Shown: positions 47,084-55,289, numbered from the stretch's first letter. The stretch: 64,000 nucleotides of DNA from Comamonadaceae bacterium (GCA_009996515.1 JAACZV010000016.1:1-64000); one strand, 5' to 3'. The notes: a model not told the origin generated them from the letters alone. Made by a program: numbers and translations.

Positions 47084-48499
47084 TCACTTCAGATAGGGGC
47101 TCACGCGGTAGCGCTCGCCGCGGTGGTGTTGGTCGAGGCGGTCCAGCAGCGCGACGACGGCGCGGCGGTCCCAGCGGGCCAGCCATTCGAAGGGGCCGGC
47201 GGGGTAGTTGACGCCCAGCTTCATCGCCGCGTCGGCGCCGGCCTCGTCGCAGACGCCTTGCTGCACGGCGTCCGCGGCCTCGTTGATCAACATGGCGATG
47301 GTGCGCGCGACGATGAGGCCCGGCGCGTCGGCGACTTGGCGCGGCACCAGGCCCAGCGTCGTCAGCCAGGCGGCGGTGTCGGTGTCACCCGCGTAGGCGA
47401 TGTCACCCCCCGACGCCAGCGGCAGGTCGAACACCGCCGTGCCGCGCGGCAGCTCGGCGGCGCGCTGGCCGTCGGTCAGCCGCAGGTGGCGGCCGTCGAT
47501 GTCCAGGCCGATCCAGTCGCTGTCCAGCACGCGCGTGGCATGCGGATGGGCCGCGAACAGCCGGTCCGCCACCGCGCCGCGGCCGTGCACGGCCAGGCGC
47601 ACCGCCGACGGCACGGCGATGTCCACCGGCGGCAGCGCCGGCGGCCCTTCCGGATAGCGGTAGAAGCCGCGCCCGCTCTTGCGGCCGAAATAGCCGGCGT
47701 CCACCAGCTCCTGCTGCACCAGCGACGGCGTGAAGCGGCGGTCGAAGAAGTTGGCGGCGAACACCGAGCTGGTCACCGCGAAGTTGGTGTCGTGGCCGAT
47801 CAAGTCCATCAGCTCGCAGGGGCCCATGCGGAAACCCGCGGCGCGCAGGCAGGCGTCGATGAGCTCGGGCGCGGCCGCGCGCTCCTGCAGCAGCAGCAGC
47901 GCCTCGGCGTAGTAAGGCCGGGCGATGCGATTGACGATGAAGCCGGGCGTGGAGCGCGCGTGCACGGCCGTCTTGCCCCAGCGGCCGGCCAGCTCGAAGA
48001 CGGCCTGCGCCACCGCGGGGTCCGTGCCCAGGCCCGACACCACCTCCACCAGCTTCATCAGCGGCACCGGGTTGAAGAAATGCATGCCCACCAGCCGCCC
48101 GGGGTGCTGCATGCCGCGCGCCAGCGCCGTCACGGAGATGGACGAGGTGTTGGTCGCGATGACGGCCTCGGCCGGCAGCAGCGCCTCCAGCTCGGCGAAC
48201 AGCGCGCGCTTGATCTCGAGGTTCTCGACGATGGCCTCGACGACCAGGTCCGCCTCGCCCGTCAGCTGGTCGGCGGGCGTGATGCGCGCCAGCGTCGCGG
48301 CGGCGGCCTCGGCGCTCAGCTTGCCCTTGGCGACCAGGCCGTCCAGGGTCTGGGCCAGCTTGTCACGGGCGGCCGCGGCGGCGCCGGCGCGGTTGTCGTA
48401 GAGCCGGACGGCGTGGCCGGCCTGGGCGGCCACTTGCGCGATGCCGGCGCCCATCAGGCCGGCACCGACGACGAGGATGCGGGAGTCGTTCAGCGTCAT
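47084..48499 (-). CDS. 3-hydroxyacyl-CoA dehydrogenase (PaaH type)
   Basis: The 471-residue enzyme has an NAD-binding motif (VVGAGLMGAGIAQVAAQAGH), the catalytic region GMHFFNPVPLMKLVEVV and TPGFIVNRIARPYYAEAL. Two C-terminal 3HCDH domains are visible, the second near residues 390-460. This two-domain tail is the layout of PaaH/PaaC, which oxidises 3-hydroxyadipyl-CoA, and agrees with the PcaF/PaaJ-type thiolase 16 bases downstream. The start overlaps the stop of the enoyl-CoA hydratase gene (ATGA). Confidence 0.9.
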   Translation of the reverse strand: MTLNDSRILVVGAGLMGAGIAQVAAQAGHAVRLYDNRAGAAAAARDKLAQTLDGLVAKGKLSAEAAAATLARITPADQLTGEADLVVEAIVENLEIKRALFAELEALLPAEAVIATNTSSISVTALARGMQHPGRLVGMHFFNPVPLMKLVEVVSGLGTDPAVAQAVFELAGRWGKTAVHARSTPGFIVNRIARPYYAEALLLLQERAAAPELIDACLRAAGFRMGPCELMDLIGHDTNFAVTSSVFAANFFDRRFTPSLVQQELVDAGYFGRKSGRGFYRYPEGPPALPPVDIAVPSAVRLAVHGRGAVADRLFAAHPHATRVLDSDWIGLDIDGRHLRLTDGQRAAELPRGTAVFDLPLASGGDIAYAGDTDTAAWLTTLGLVPRQVADAPGLIVARTIAMLINEAADAVQQGVCDEAGADAAMKLGVNYPAGPFEWLARWDRRAVVALLDRLDQHHRGERYRVSPYLK

Positions 48500-49293
48500 T
48501 CGTGGGAGTTCCAGTGAGGCTTGCGCTTGCCGAAGAAGGCCGCGAAGCCCTCACGGGCCTCGGGCGTGGTGCGCACGCGGGCAATGGTCTGGGCGGTCAG
48601 CTCGCGCACATCGGGCGTCACCGGGCCGGGCGCCAGCCGCGCGTACAGCTGCTTGATCTCGGCCTGGGCCGCGGGGCCGCAGGCCAGCAGGTCGGTGACG
48701 ACGGCGTCGATAGCCGCGTCCAGGCCCTCGGCCGGCACCACCTGCTGCACCAGGCCCAGGCGCTGCGCCTCGGTGGCCGGGATGCGGCTGGCCGTCAGCG
48801 CCAGCCGGCGCGCCTCGCGCAGGCCCACCGCGTTGACCAGGTGCGGGCCGATGACGGCCGGCAGGATGCCCATGCGGGCCTCGCTGACCGAGAAGCTGGC
48901 GGCGTCGGACGCGACGGCCATGTCGCAGGCCGCCACCAGCCCCACGCCACCGCCCAGCGCCGCGCCCTGCACGCGGGCGATCGTGGGCCGCGGGCACTCG
49001 GCGATGCGCACCAGCATGGCCGCGAAGCGGCGCGCGTCGGCCAGGTTGTCGTCCTGCGACGCGGCGGCGGCGCGCTGCATCCATTGCAGGTCGGCGCCGG
49101 CGCTGAAATGCTTGCCGGCACCGGCCAGCACGACGGCGCGCACCGAGTCGTCGCCGCCCAGCAGCTCGAAGGCGGCGTCCAGCTCGGCGATCAACGTCTC
49201 GTCGAAGGCGTTGAACACGGCGGGCCGGTTCATGGTCAGCAGGGCGACGCCGTCAGCGCGGCGTTCCAGGTCTAGGGAGGTCCAGGCAGGCAT
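48496..49293 (-). CDS. Enoyl-CoA hydratase/isomerase family protein (LiuC-like)
   Basis: The 265-residue crotonase-fold protein has the oxyanion-hole motifs HFSAGADLQWM and GAALGGGVGLVAACD. The Glu of the usual GGGCEL motif is replaced here (GGGVGL), while the later SEARMGILPAVIG keeps a Glu. This pattern is like methylglutaconyl-CoA hydratase LiuC/AtuE more than PaaF or PaaG. It is first in the operon with a PaaH-type dehydrogenase and a PcaF-type thiolase. The ATG at 49293 is chosen because reading further up runs antisense through the histidine kinase gene. Confidence 0.87.
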   Translation of the reverse strand: MPAWTSLDLERRADGVALLTMNRPAVFNAFDETLIAELDAAFELLGGDDSVRAVVLAGAGKHFSAGADLQWMQRAAAASQDDNLADARRFAAMLVRIAECPRPTIARVQGAALGGGVGLVAACDMAVASDAASFSVSEARMGILPAVIGPHLVNAVGLREARRLALTASRIPATEAQRLGLVQQVVPAEGLDAAIDAVVTDLLACGPAAQAEIKQLYARLAPGPVTPDVRELTAQTIARVRTTPEAREGFAAFFGKRKPHWNSHE

Positions 49294-49314
49294 GCCGGCA
49301 TTCTGCACTTTTCC

Positions 49315-49328
49315 CGACCGATCGGTCG
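49315..49328. promoter_or_regulatory. Perfect 14-base palindrome, probable TetR-type operator
   Basis: CGACCGATCGGTCG lies 22 bases before the start of the enoyl-CoA hydratase gene in the gap to the divergent histidine kinase. A short GC-rich palindrome so near the start is the usual form of TetR-family operators of acyl-CoA catabolic operons. No TetR gene is present in the window. Confidence 0.65.
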
Positions 49329-49407
49329 AATAACCATCCATACGCGTCGATCGGCCATTCGCCGCAAGCCGGCCCGGCCGCCGCGCGCGCCCTCCTAGAC
49401 TGCGGCC

Positions 49408-50472
49408 ATGTCTTTCAAGAGCACCTGGGCCCGCTGGCTGGACGGCCGCTGCAGCCAATGGTTCTATCCCGGCCCCACCCGCCTGTTCACGGCGGACGAG
49501 ATGGCCCGCGCCGGCAGCCAGCCCTGGCCGCGCGCGCTGGACCATTTCGCGCTGTTCAACGTCGCGACGCTGCTGGCCATGACCGTCGCCACCCAGGGCC
49601 ACGAGCGCATCGTGTTGACGCTGGTGCTGGGCTCGCTGCTGACGTTGGCGGCACTGGCCGGCGCGCGCCGGCTTTGGCAAAAGCCCACCCGCGCGGCCCT
49701 CAACCTGATGGGCTATGCGCTGGGCCTGCTGCTCTGGACGCTGATCGCCGCCATCGTGCACTGGGCCAGCAAGCCGGTGGCGCTGACCTTGCTCACCGGC
49801 CTGTGCTGGGCCTTCGTCGCCACCGTGATGGCCTGGTGGGTGCTGGTGGTCTACCGCGCCGAGCAGATCGAGGCCCGGCTGCGCGAGCTGGCCGAGCAGG
49901 ACGAGGCGCTGCGCCTGTCCACGCGGCTGGCCGCGGCGCAGATCCAGCCGCATTTCCTGTTCAACACGCTGGCCTCGCTGCAGCACTGGGTGGACACGCG
50001 GGACGAGCGCGCCGCGCCGCTGCTGCGCGACTTCACGGCCTATCTGCGCGCCACGCTGCCCATGTTCGAGCGCGAGCTGCAGCCGCTGGCCGACGAGGTC
50101 GAGATGGTGCGCCGCTACCTGGCCATCATGCAGGCCCGGCTGGGCGCCCGCCTGGGCTTCGCCATCGCCATGCCGGACAGCCTGGACGCCCGGCTGCCGC
50201 CGGGCCTGCTGCTGACGCTGGTGGAGAACGCCATCGCCCACGGCATCGAGCCGCAGCTGCGTGGCGGCCACATCGAGGTGGCCGCGCGCCACGACGGCCA
50301 GCGTCTGGTGCTGACGGTGCGCGACGACGGCCCCGGCCTGGCGCCCGGCTGGGCCGAGGGCGTGGGCCTGTCCAACACGCGCCGCCGCCTGCTGCAGGCC
50401 TGCCCCCAGGCCACCCTGACCCTGCAGGACGCCCAACCCGGCTGCCTGGCCACCCTGACACTGCCCTCATGA
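49408..50472 (+). CDS. LytS/YehU-type sensor histidine kinase
   Basis: The 354-residue kinase has four N-terminal membrane helices (residues 45-150), then a His-kinase domain with the phosphorylated H182 in AAQIQPHFLFNTLASLQ. A short ATPase domain follows (VENAIAHGIEPQ, DDGPGLA and GVGLSNTRRRL). This is the LytS type, with no separate dimerisation domain of the usual class and no recognisable extracytoplasmic sensor. It pairs with the LytTR regulator encoded immediately after (4-base overlap). TAGACT at 49397-49402, just before the ATG, is a possible -10 box. Confidence 0.92.
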   Translation: MSFKSTWARWLDGRCSQWFYPGPTRLFTADEMARAGSQPWPRALDHFALFNVATLLAMTVATQGHERIVLTLVLGSLLTLAALAGARRLWQKPTRAALNLMGYALGLLLWTLIAAIVHWASKPVALTLLTGLCWAFVATVMAWWVLVVYRAEQIEARLRELAEQDEALRLSTRLAAAQIQPHFLFNTLASLQHWVDTRDERAAPLLRDFTAYLRATLPMFERELQPLADEVEMVRRYLAIMQARLGARLGFAIAMPDSLDARLPPGLLLTLVENAIAHGIEPQLRGGHIEVAARHDGQRLVLTVRDDGPGLAPGWAEGVGLSNTRRRLLQACPQATLTLQDAQPGCLATLTLPS

Positions 50473-51233
50473 ACCTCACCGCCCTCATCGCCGACGACGA
50501 AGAAGCCCCGCGCGAGCAGCTGCGCGCCGCGCTGGCCCGGCTGTGGCCCGAGCTGGACATCGTCGCGGCCAGCGCCAACGGCGTCGAGGCCTGGGACGAC
50601 TGCCTGGCGCTGGAGCCCGCCATCGCCTTCCTCGACATCCGCATGCCGGGCCTGACGGGGCTGGAGGTGGCGCGCCGGCTGGCCGGGCTGGCCGCGCCGC
50701 CGCTGATCGTCTTCGTGACGGCCTTCGACGACCATGCGCTGGCCGCCTTCGACGCCGGCGCCGTGGACTATGTGCTCAAGCCCGTGGACGACGAGCGCCT
50801 GGCGCAGACGCTGGCGCGGCTGCGCCCGCGCCTGGCCCAGCCCGGGCCCGACACCGCGGCCCTGCAGCGGCTGCTGGCCAGCCTGCCCCAGCTGGCCCAG
50901 GCCAGGCCGGCGCCGCGCCCCATCCAGGCCAGCGTCGGCCGCGAGGTGCAGCTGATCCCGCCCGACGAGATCGTCTACTTCGAGGCCGACCAGCGCTACA
51001 CCCGCGTCGTCCACCAGGGCGGCGACGCGCTGATCCGCACGCCGCTGCGCGAGCTGCTGGCCCAGCTGGACCCGGAGCAGTTCTGGCAGATCCACCGCAG
51101 CGTGCTGGTCAACAGCCGCTGCATCGCGCGCGCCATCCGCGTCGACGAGGGCAGCATGGTCGTGACGCTGCGCGGCCGCGACGAGAAGCTGCCGGTGTCA
51201 CGCCAGTTCCAGGCCTTGTTCAAGGGGCAGTGA
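50469..51233 (+). CDS. LytTR-family response regulator
   Basis: The 254-residue regulator has a receiver domain with acidic pocket (IADDEE), the phosphoacceptor D56 (FLDIRMPG), a conserved Thr (FVTAFDDHA) and Lys (YVLKPVDD). Its C-terminal LytTR DNA-binding domain (about residues 155-252) carries YFEADQRYTRVV and FWQIHRSVLVNSR. It overlaps the kinase gene by 4 bases and forms a two-component pair. The target genes are not evident; the following M14 peptidase is a candidate by proximity only. Confidence 0.94.
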   Translation: MNLTALIADDEEAPREQLRAALARLWPELDIVAASANGVEAWDDCLALEPAIAFLDIRMPGLTGLEVARRLAGLAAPPLIVFVTAFDDHALAAFDAGAVDYVLKPVDDERLAQTLARLRPRLAQPGPDTAALQRLLASLPQLAQARPAPRPIQASVGREVQLIPPDEIVYFEADQRYTRVVHQGGDALIRTPLRELLAQLDPEQFWQIHRSVLVNSRCIARAIRVDEGSMVVTLRGRDEKLPVSRQFQALFKGQ

Positions 51234-51335
51234 AGCCCGGGCAAACACCGGGGCGGGCATGCGGGGCGGCTCCACACAATCCGCGGCACTCCAGAAGCCC
51301 CTCCCAGGGGCACAGCCAGGGACGCCTTCTCCACC

Positions 51336-53054
51336 ATGCCCAGCCCACTGCCCAGCCCACGCTTCGACCACTTCTACCGCCACGATGAACTGACCGCGCT
51401 GCTGTTCGCCTACGCCGAGGCGAGGCCCAACCTGGTGTCGGTGCGCTCCATCGGCAAGAGCTACGAGGGCCGCGACATCTGGGTGGTCGTCGTCACCAAC
51501 CTGGCCACCGGCGCCGACATCGACAAGCCGGCGCTGTGGGTGGACGGCAATATCCACGCGGCCGAGCTGACCGCCTCGACGACCTGCCTGTACTACCTGC
51601 ACCGGCTGCTGCAGATGCAGGGCGGCACCTCGGCCGAGGCCGGCCAGGTGAACCAGCTGCTGGACACCCGCGCCGTCTACCTGGTGCCGCGCCTCAACCC
51701 CGACGGCGCCGAGCTGGCCCTGGCAGACCGGCCGCGCCACATCCGCAGCTCCACCCGGCCCTACCCCTACACCGAGGAGGCGGTGGACGGCCTGACGATG
51801 GAGGACGTGGACGGCGACGGCCGCATCCTGACCATGCGCGTGCCCGACCCGCATGGCGGCTACAAGAAGCACGCCGCCGACCCGCGGCTGATGGTGGCGC
51901 GCGAGCCCGGCGAGTTCGGCGGCGAGTACTACCGCCTCATCCCCGAGGGCTTCATCAAGCACCATGACGGCCTGACGGTCAGGCTCAACCCCGACCGCGA
52001 GGGGCTGGACCTGAACCGCAACTTCCCCGGCGAATGGCGCCAGGAGTTCCAGCAGCTGGGCGCCGGCCCCTACCCCACCAGCGAACCCGAGGTGCGGGCC
52101 ATGGTGGACTTCATCGTGCAGCACCCCAACATCGGCGCGGCGGTGAGCTTCCACACCCACAGCGGCGTCATCCTGCGCCCCTGCGGCACGCGCGCCGACA
52201 AGGACATGACGCCCGAGGACCTGTGGCTGTTCCAGCGCTTCTCGGCGCTGGGCGAGAAGCACACGGGCTACCCGGCCGTCAGCATCTACGAGGACTTCCG
52301 CTACCACCCCAAGGAAGTCATCACCGGCACCCAGGACTGGGTCTACGAGCACCTCGGCGCGCTGTTCTGGGTGGTGGAGCTGTGGTCGCCCAGCAAGGAG
52401 GCCGGCGTGGAGGTCGAGAAGTTCATCGACTGGTACCGCGAGCACCCCGTCGAGGACGACCTCAAGCTGCTGAAGTGGAGCGACGAGCAATGCGGCGGCC
52501 GGGCCCATGTGGACTGGACGCCGTTCCAGCATCCGCAGCTGGGCGCGGTGGAGATCGGCGGCTGGGACAAGATGAACTACTGGCGCAACCCGCCGCCCGC
52601 GCTGCGCGAGCGCGAGGCCGCGCGCTTTCCGGCCTGGCTGACGCAGATCGCGCTGAGCCTGCCGCGGCTGGAGCTGATCCGCACCGAGGTGCGGGCGCTG
52701 GGGCCCGACATGTGGCGGGTGCGTCTGGCCGTCGCCAACGCCGGCTGGCTGCCGGCCTATGTGACGCAGCGGGCGCTGGAGCGCAAGACGGTGCGCGGCG
52801 TCATGTTCGAGATCCACCTGCCCGCGGGCGACCCGGCCGTCAGCCTGGTCAACGGCCGCGAGCGCATGGAAGGGCCGCAGCTGGAAGGCCATGCGCCCAA
52901 GCAGAGCCAGCTGGCCTTCCTGCCCAACAAGCAGCCCACGGGCGACCGCGCCGTGGCCGAATGGGTGGTGCGCGCGCCGGTGGGCACGCGGCTGGCGCTG
53001 ACCGCCAGCGCGGAGCGCGCCGGCGTCGTGCGGACCGAGGTGGTGCTGGACTGA
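51336..53054 (+). CDS. M14-family zinc carboxypeptidase
   Basis: The 572-residue protein has an M14 catalytic domain in its first 370 residues. Zinc ligands are in GNIHAAELT (His, Glu) and VSFHTHSG (His), substrate-binding RNF in DLNRNFPGEW, and the catalytic Glu in FWVVELW. A further C-terminal domain of about 200 residues looks beta-rich. No signal peptide is seen at the chosen ATG, so it may be cytoplasmic. The substrate could be a peptide or a peptidoglycan fragment. It follows the two-component genes after 102 bases. Confidence 0.88.
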   Translation: MPSPLPSPRFDHFYRHDELTALLFAYAEARPNLVSVRSIGKSYEGRDIWVVVVTNLATGADIDKPALWVDGNIHAAELTASTTCLYYLHRLLQMQGGTSAEAGQVNQLLDTRAVYLVPRLNPDGAELALADRPRHIRSSTRPYPYTEEAVDGLTMEDVDGDGRILTMRVPDPHGGYKKHAADPRLMVAREPGEFGGEYYRLIPEGFIKHHDGLTVRLNPDREGLDLNRNFPGEWRQEFQQLGAGPYPTSEPEVRAMVDFIVQHPNIGAAVSFHTHSGVILRPCGTRADKDMTPEDLWLFQRFSALGEKHTGYPAVSIYEDFRYHPKEVITGTQDWVYEHLGALFWVVELWSPSKEAGVEVEKFIDWYREHPVEDDLKLLKWSDEQCGGRAHVDWTPFQHPQLGAVEIGGWDKMNYWRNPPPALREREAARFPAWLTQIALSLPRLELIRTEVRALGPDMWRVRLAVANAGWLPAYVTQRALERKTVRGVMFEIHLPAGDPAVSLVNGRERMEGPQLEGHAPKQSQLAFLPNKQPTGDRAVAEWVVRAPVGTRLALTASAERAGVVRTEVVLD

Positions 53055-53099
53055 GCGTGATCGCCCGGACGCGCCACCGTTGAGCAGGCGCCCGGGGGC

Positions 53100-53741
53100 T
53101 CAGCCCCGCTCGTAGTCCAGCAGCAGGCTCTTCACCTTGGTGGTGATGATGTCCACCGCCGGGCCGTTGGCGCCGTGCGGCAGGATCACGTCGGCGTTGC
53201 GCTTGGTCGGCTCGATGAACTGCTTGTGCATGGGGCGCACGGTTTCCAGGTACTGGTTCACCACGGACTCGGCGCTGCGGCCACGCTCCGACATGTCGCG
53301 CTGCAGCCGGCGGATGAAGCGCACGTCCGAGGCCGTGTCCACATAGATCTTCAGCGACATCATGTTGCGCAGCTTGGTGTCGTACAGCGCGAACAGGCCC
53401 TCGACCACGATCACCGGCGCCGGCTTCACGGTGATGGTTTCGCTGGAGCGGTTGTCGGCCGCGAAGTCATACACCGGCATCTCAATCGCCTCGCCCTTGC
53501 GCAGCGCGGCCAGGTGCTGCGCCATCAGCGGCCAGTCGAAGGCGTCCGGATGGTCGTAGTTCTGCTTGCGCCGGTCCTCCGGCGGCATGTGGGACTGGTC
53601 CCGGTAGTAGTCGTCCTGCATCACCACCGCCACCTTCTCCGGCCCGATGGCGGCCAGCACCTGACGCGTCACCGTCGATTTGCCGCTGCCGCTGCCCCCT
53701 GCGACACCGATGACGAAAGGTTTGTGAGAGGACTTGGGCAT
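53100..53741 (-). CDS. udk: Uridine kinase
   Basis: The 213-residue enzyme phosphorylates uridine and cytidine in pyrimidine salvage. The P-loop GVAGGSGSGKSTV is at the N-terminus, followed by DDYYRDQSHM, NYDHPDAFDW and VEGLFALYD, all characteristic of Udk. The length is normal. It is at the end of the leftward stretch beginning in the cassette region; the 175-base gap upstream to the last cassette site contains an AACGGA-CT-TCCGTT palindrome at 53875-53888 and probably the promoter. Confidence 0.96.
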   Translation of the reverse strand: MPKSSHKPFVIGVAGGSGSGKSTVTRQVLAAIGPEKVAVVMQDDYYRDQSHMPPEDRRKQNYDHPDAFDWPLMAQHLAALRKGEAIEMPVYDFAADNRSSETITVKPAPVIVVEGLFALYDTKLRNMMSLKIYVDTASDVRFIRRLQRDMSERGRSAESVVNQYLETVRPMHKQFIEPTKRNADVILPHGANGPAVDIITTKVKSLLLDYERG

Positions 53742-53916
53742 GAGGTCGGGGTGCGGGCGCTGGAGGGCGCCTGCGAATTCATAAACGGGAGCGCCGATTT
53801 TCGGCCACCTCGAGGGTGGCTCCGGGTTGCTCGTGTAAGTCCGGCGGTTGCTCGGACGACGGCTGCCACCCCCGAACGGACTTCCGTTTGATCTGAATCG
53901 CTGCTCGAAAGCGGGC

Positions 53917-53973
53917 GCTCAACGTCCGAGTTCAGCGAGCTGCGAAGCCGTCCGCTGCAGCAAGAGATTGGGC
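53917..53973 (-). repeat. attC-like recombination site C (end of third cassette)
   Basis: Read on the minus strand, the right core GTTGAGC (53923-53917) fits GTTRRRY. The distal core GCCCAAT (53973-53967) is the RYYYAAC counterpart with one mismatch. It matches the complement of this cassette's own left end (GCTCAAC) at 5 of 7 positions. The arms between form an imperfect hairpin around GGCTTCGC. A 22-base block (53942-53963) is identical to 54864-54885 in the attC of the first cassette. Confidence 0.75.
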
Positions 53974-54450
53974 AGGATGCCGCAATCGGCGACTTCGAAA
54001 CCACGACCTAAACGAGAAGATCACCACGGTGCCGGAAACGCAAGCTCCTACGAGAAGGAGCACGAAACGCCTAACACGCGCCGCTTCCAGTTCTGAAGTT
54101 GTGACAACGCTCTTGTTATCAGCTTCGAGCCCCCAAAGCGTTGGGTTCTGATATTGATGAACCGCGTACTGAACACGTACCACCTTTGAATCTTGAAGCG
54201 CTGACCAGGCGAGCGCAACATCCGGGTCAGGGTCCAAATAGGTAAACGTCTTCAGTGGATCTCCCACGCAGAATCTGAACCCGGTCAACTTCCTCTTGGT
54301 CTCGATACGGGTGAGGTTGACGACCCGACCTTCGACAAGGGCAAGCTCTTTCGGTGGTGAGATATCGCTTAGCAGCAGCAATGCTGATATCAGCACGAAC
54401 ACGAACATGCTCACGAAGAGCGTTACGACATTCCACTTCATGGCTTTCAT
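53932..54450 (-). CDS. Integron-cassette protein, two-helix membrane protein of unknown function (DUF3592-like layout)
   Basis: The 172-residue protein has a helix at residues 5-28 (VVTLFVSMFVFVLISALLLL) and another near 135-155 (RFVLLLVGACVSGTVVIF), with an extracytoplasmic domain between. That layout resembles DUF3592 proteins, but no firm family is recognised. The start ATG at 54450 lies just after a cassette junction (GTTGAGC-AGC-ATG). The C-terminal residues AADGFAAR are encoded by the attC-like site itself. Base composition is clearly lower in GC than the flanking genes. Confidence 0.7.
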   Translation of the reverse strand: MKAMKWNVVTLFVSMFVFVLISALLLLSDISPPKELALVEGRVVNLTRIETKRKLTGFRFCVGDPLKTFTYLDPDPDVALAWSALQDSKVVRVQYAVHQYQNPTLWGLEADNKSVVTTSELEAARVRRFVLLLVGACVSGTVVIFSFRSWFRSRRLRHPAQSLAAADGFAAR

Positions 54451-54453
54451 GCT

Positions 54454-54522
54454 GCTCAACGTGCGCGGTAAGCGCGCCAGCCAGCGTAGCTGGCGCAGGT
54501 CCGCTTGACCAACCGGTTAAGG
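54454..54522 (-). repeat. attC-like recombination site B (end of second cassette)
   Basis: On the minus strand the distal core CCTTAAC (54522-54516) and right core GTTGAGC (54460-54454) bound a hairpin with CGCCAGC-TAC-GCTGGC at its tip. The distal core is the exact complement of the left end of its own cassette (GTTAAGG at 54845-54839), as an integron cassette requires. Confidence 0.8.
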
Positions 54523-54834
54523 CGCTTCATAGAGACCGAGCCCGCAGTTTGCGCACACGCGAGGAGCACCAAGCCGAGCCTCCTGGTTTGACAGCCAAGG
54601 CTGACTGCAACGGGGGCATGGCCAGCGCGAGACGCGAATGGCCGCGCAACCCCATGCTGCACACCACAACACCACTGCGCCGATGAGAACGAATTCGCTA
54701 GTGGCTCCGAGCAGGATTTTCGCGGCGATGGCAAACACGAACGCAAACGGAAAGCCAGCCACAAGCAACCAGACGGCCCAGCGATTGCGCTGCCGATAGC
54801 TACACCAGGATTCGGGGATCGGTCGAGAACGCAT
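54517..54834 (-). CDS. Integron-cassette protein, membrane protein with C-terminal zinc ribbon
   Basis: The 105-residue protein has two hydrophobic helices (about residues 20-40 and 48-66). A C-terminal four-cysteine zinc ribbon follows (CPRCSQPW then CANCGLGLYE). The function is unknown. The start is 5 bases after the GTTAAGG junction core, and the stop codon TAA is part of the next attC core CCTTAAC, the compact arrangement typical of gene cassettes. Confidence 0.75.
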   Translation of the reverse strand: MRSRPIPESWCSYRQRNRWAVWLLVAGFPFAFVFAIAAKILLGATSEFVLIGAVVLWCAAWGCAAIRVSRWPCPRCSQPWLSNQEARLGAPRVCANCGLGLYEAP

Positions 54835-54838
54835 TGCG

Positions 54839-54895
54839 CCTTAACGTTTGCGCTCAGCGGGCGGCGAAGCCGTCCGCTGCAGCAAAGGGTTGTCC
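54839..54895 (-). repeat. attC-like recombination site A (end of first cassette)
   Basis: On the minus strand the distal core GGACAAC (54895-54889) is the exact complement of the left end of its own cassette (GTTGTCC at 55207-55201). The right core is GTTAAGG (54845-54839). Between them TTTGC pairs with GCAAA, and CAGCGG-A-CGGC pairs with GCCG-C-CCGCTG around TTC. The unpaired bases are like the extrahelical bases of attC. Confidence 0.8.
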
Positions 54896-55197
54896 AGCGC
54901 GCGCCAGCCAGTGGCAACGCTGTTCTGCGCAACAACAACGAATCCGGTGAACTCGCGATCAGCTATGCGGATCTCACCCTCCCCGATATGAGCTGCAGCA
55001 AAGCGGGCAGCCTCGCCAATAGGCAGCAGTGCGCCCAACTTGCGATGGACCTCTACCAGCGCCTCTGGCGAGCGAACGTACTCAGCTATGAGTGCTTCAA
55101 TTTGGCTGCTTTCGCCCACGATCATCCACTCCCGGCGAGCATGCTCAATCGAAGGGAAGTTCTGCCTCATCAGATCGTGAACGCGTCGCGTGTTCAT
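54841..55197 (-). CDS. Integron-cassette protein of unknown function
   Basis: The 118-residue soluble protein (MNTRRVHDLMRQNFPSIEHA) shows no recognised domain. It appears to be alpha/beta with an acidic middle part. Its last residues, LLQRTASPPAERKR, are encoded by the attC-like site, a tail I recall in many cassette proteins. The ATG at 55197 is 3 bases after the junction core GTTGTCC, so this start is preferred over a longer reading from 55272. Lower GC than neighbours supports acquisition. Confidence 0.7.
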   Translation of the reverse strand: MNTRRVHDLMRQNFPSIEHARREWMIVGESSQIEALIAEYVRSPEALVEVHRKLGALLPIGEAARFAAAHIGEGEIRIADREFTGFVVVAQNSVATGWRALDNPLLQRTASPPAERKR

Positions 55198-55200
55198 GCT

Positions 55201-55275
55201 GGACAACGTGTTATGAGGAGACAGAAGCTGCTCCATAACGTCGGCGCTGCCCGCATAACGACATCGCAGCAAGCT
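55201..55275 (-). other. attI-like integron insertion site
   Basis: Read on the minus strand, two direct repeats (CGTTATGCGGGCAGC and CGTTATGGAGCAGC) precede the core GTTGTCC. The order, sequence and spacing are similar to attI1 of class 1 integrons as I recall it, which has GTTATGGAGCAGC and GTTACGCAGCAG repeats before its GTT core. The site lies directly before the first cassette, where attI belongs. Confidence 0.6.
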
Positions 55276-55289
55276 GGCGCAAGCATTTG

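Noticed and set aside
48496-50436. A 646-codon leftward frame combining enoyl-CoA hydratase with upstream sequence
   Set aside because: The upstream part is antisense to the histidine kinase and passes through the divergent promoter region. The hydratase starts at 49293.
49458-50468. Upstream extension of the LytTR regulator into the kinase gene
   Set aside because: The extension is an out-of-frame reading of the kinase. The ATG at 50469 overlaps the kinase stop and starts a normal receiver domain.
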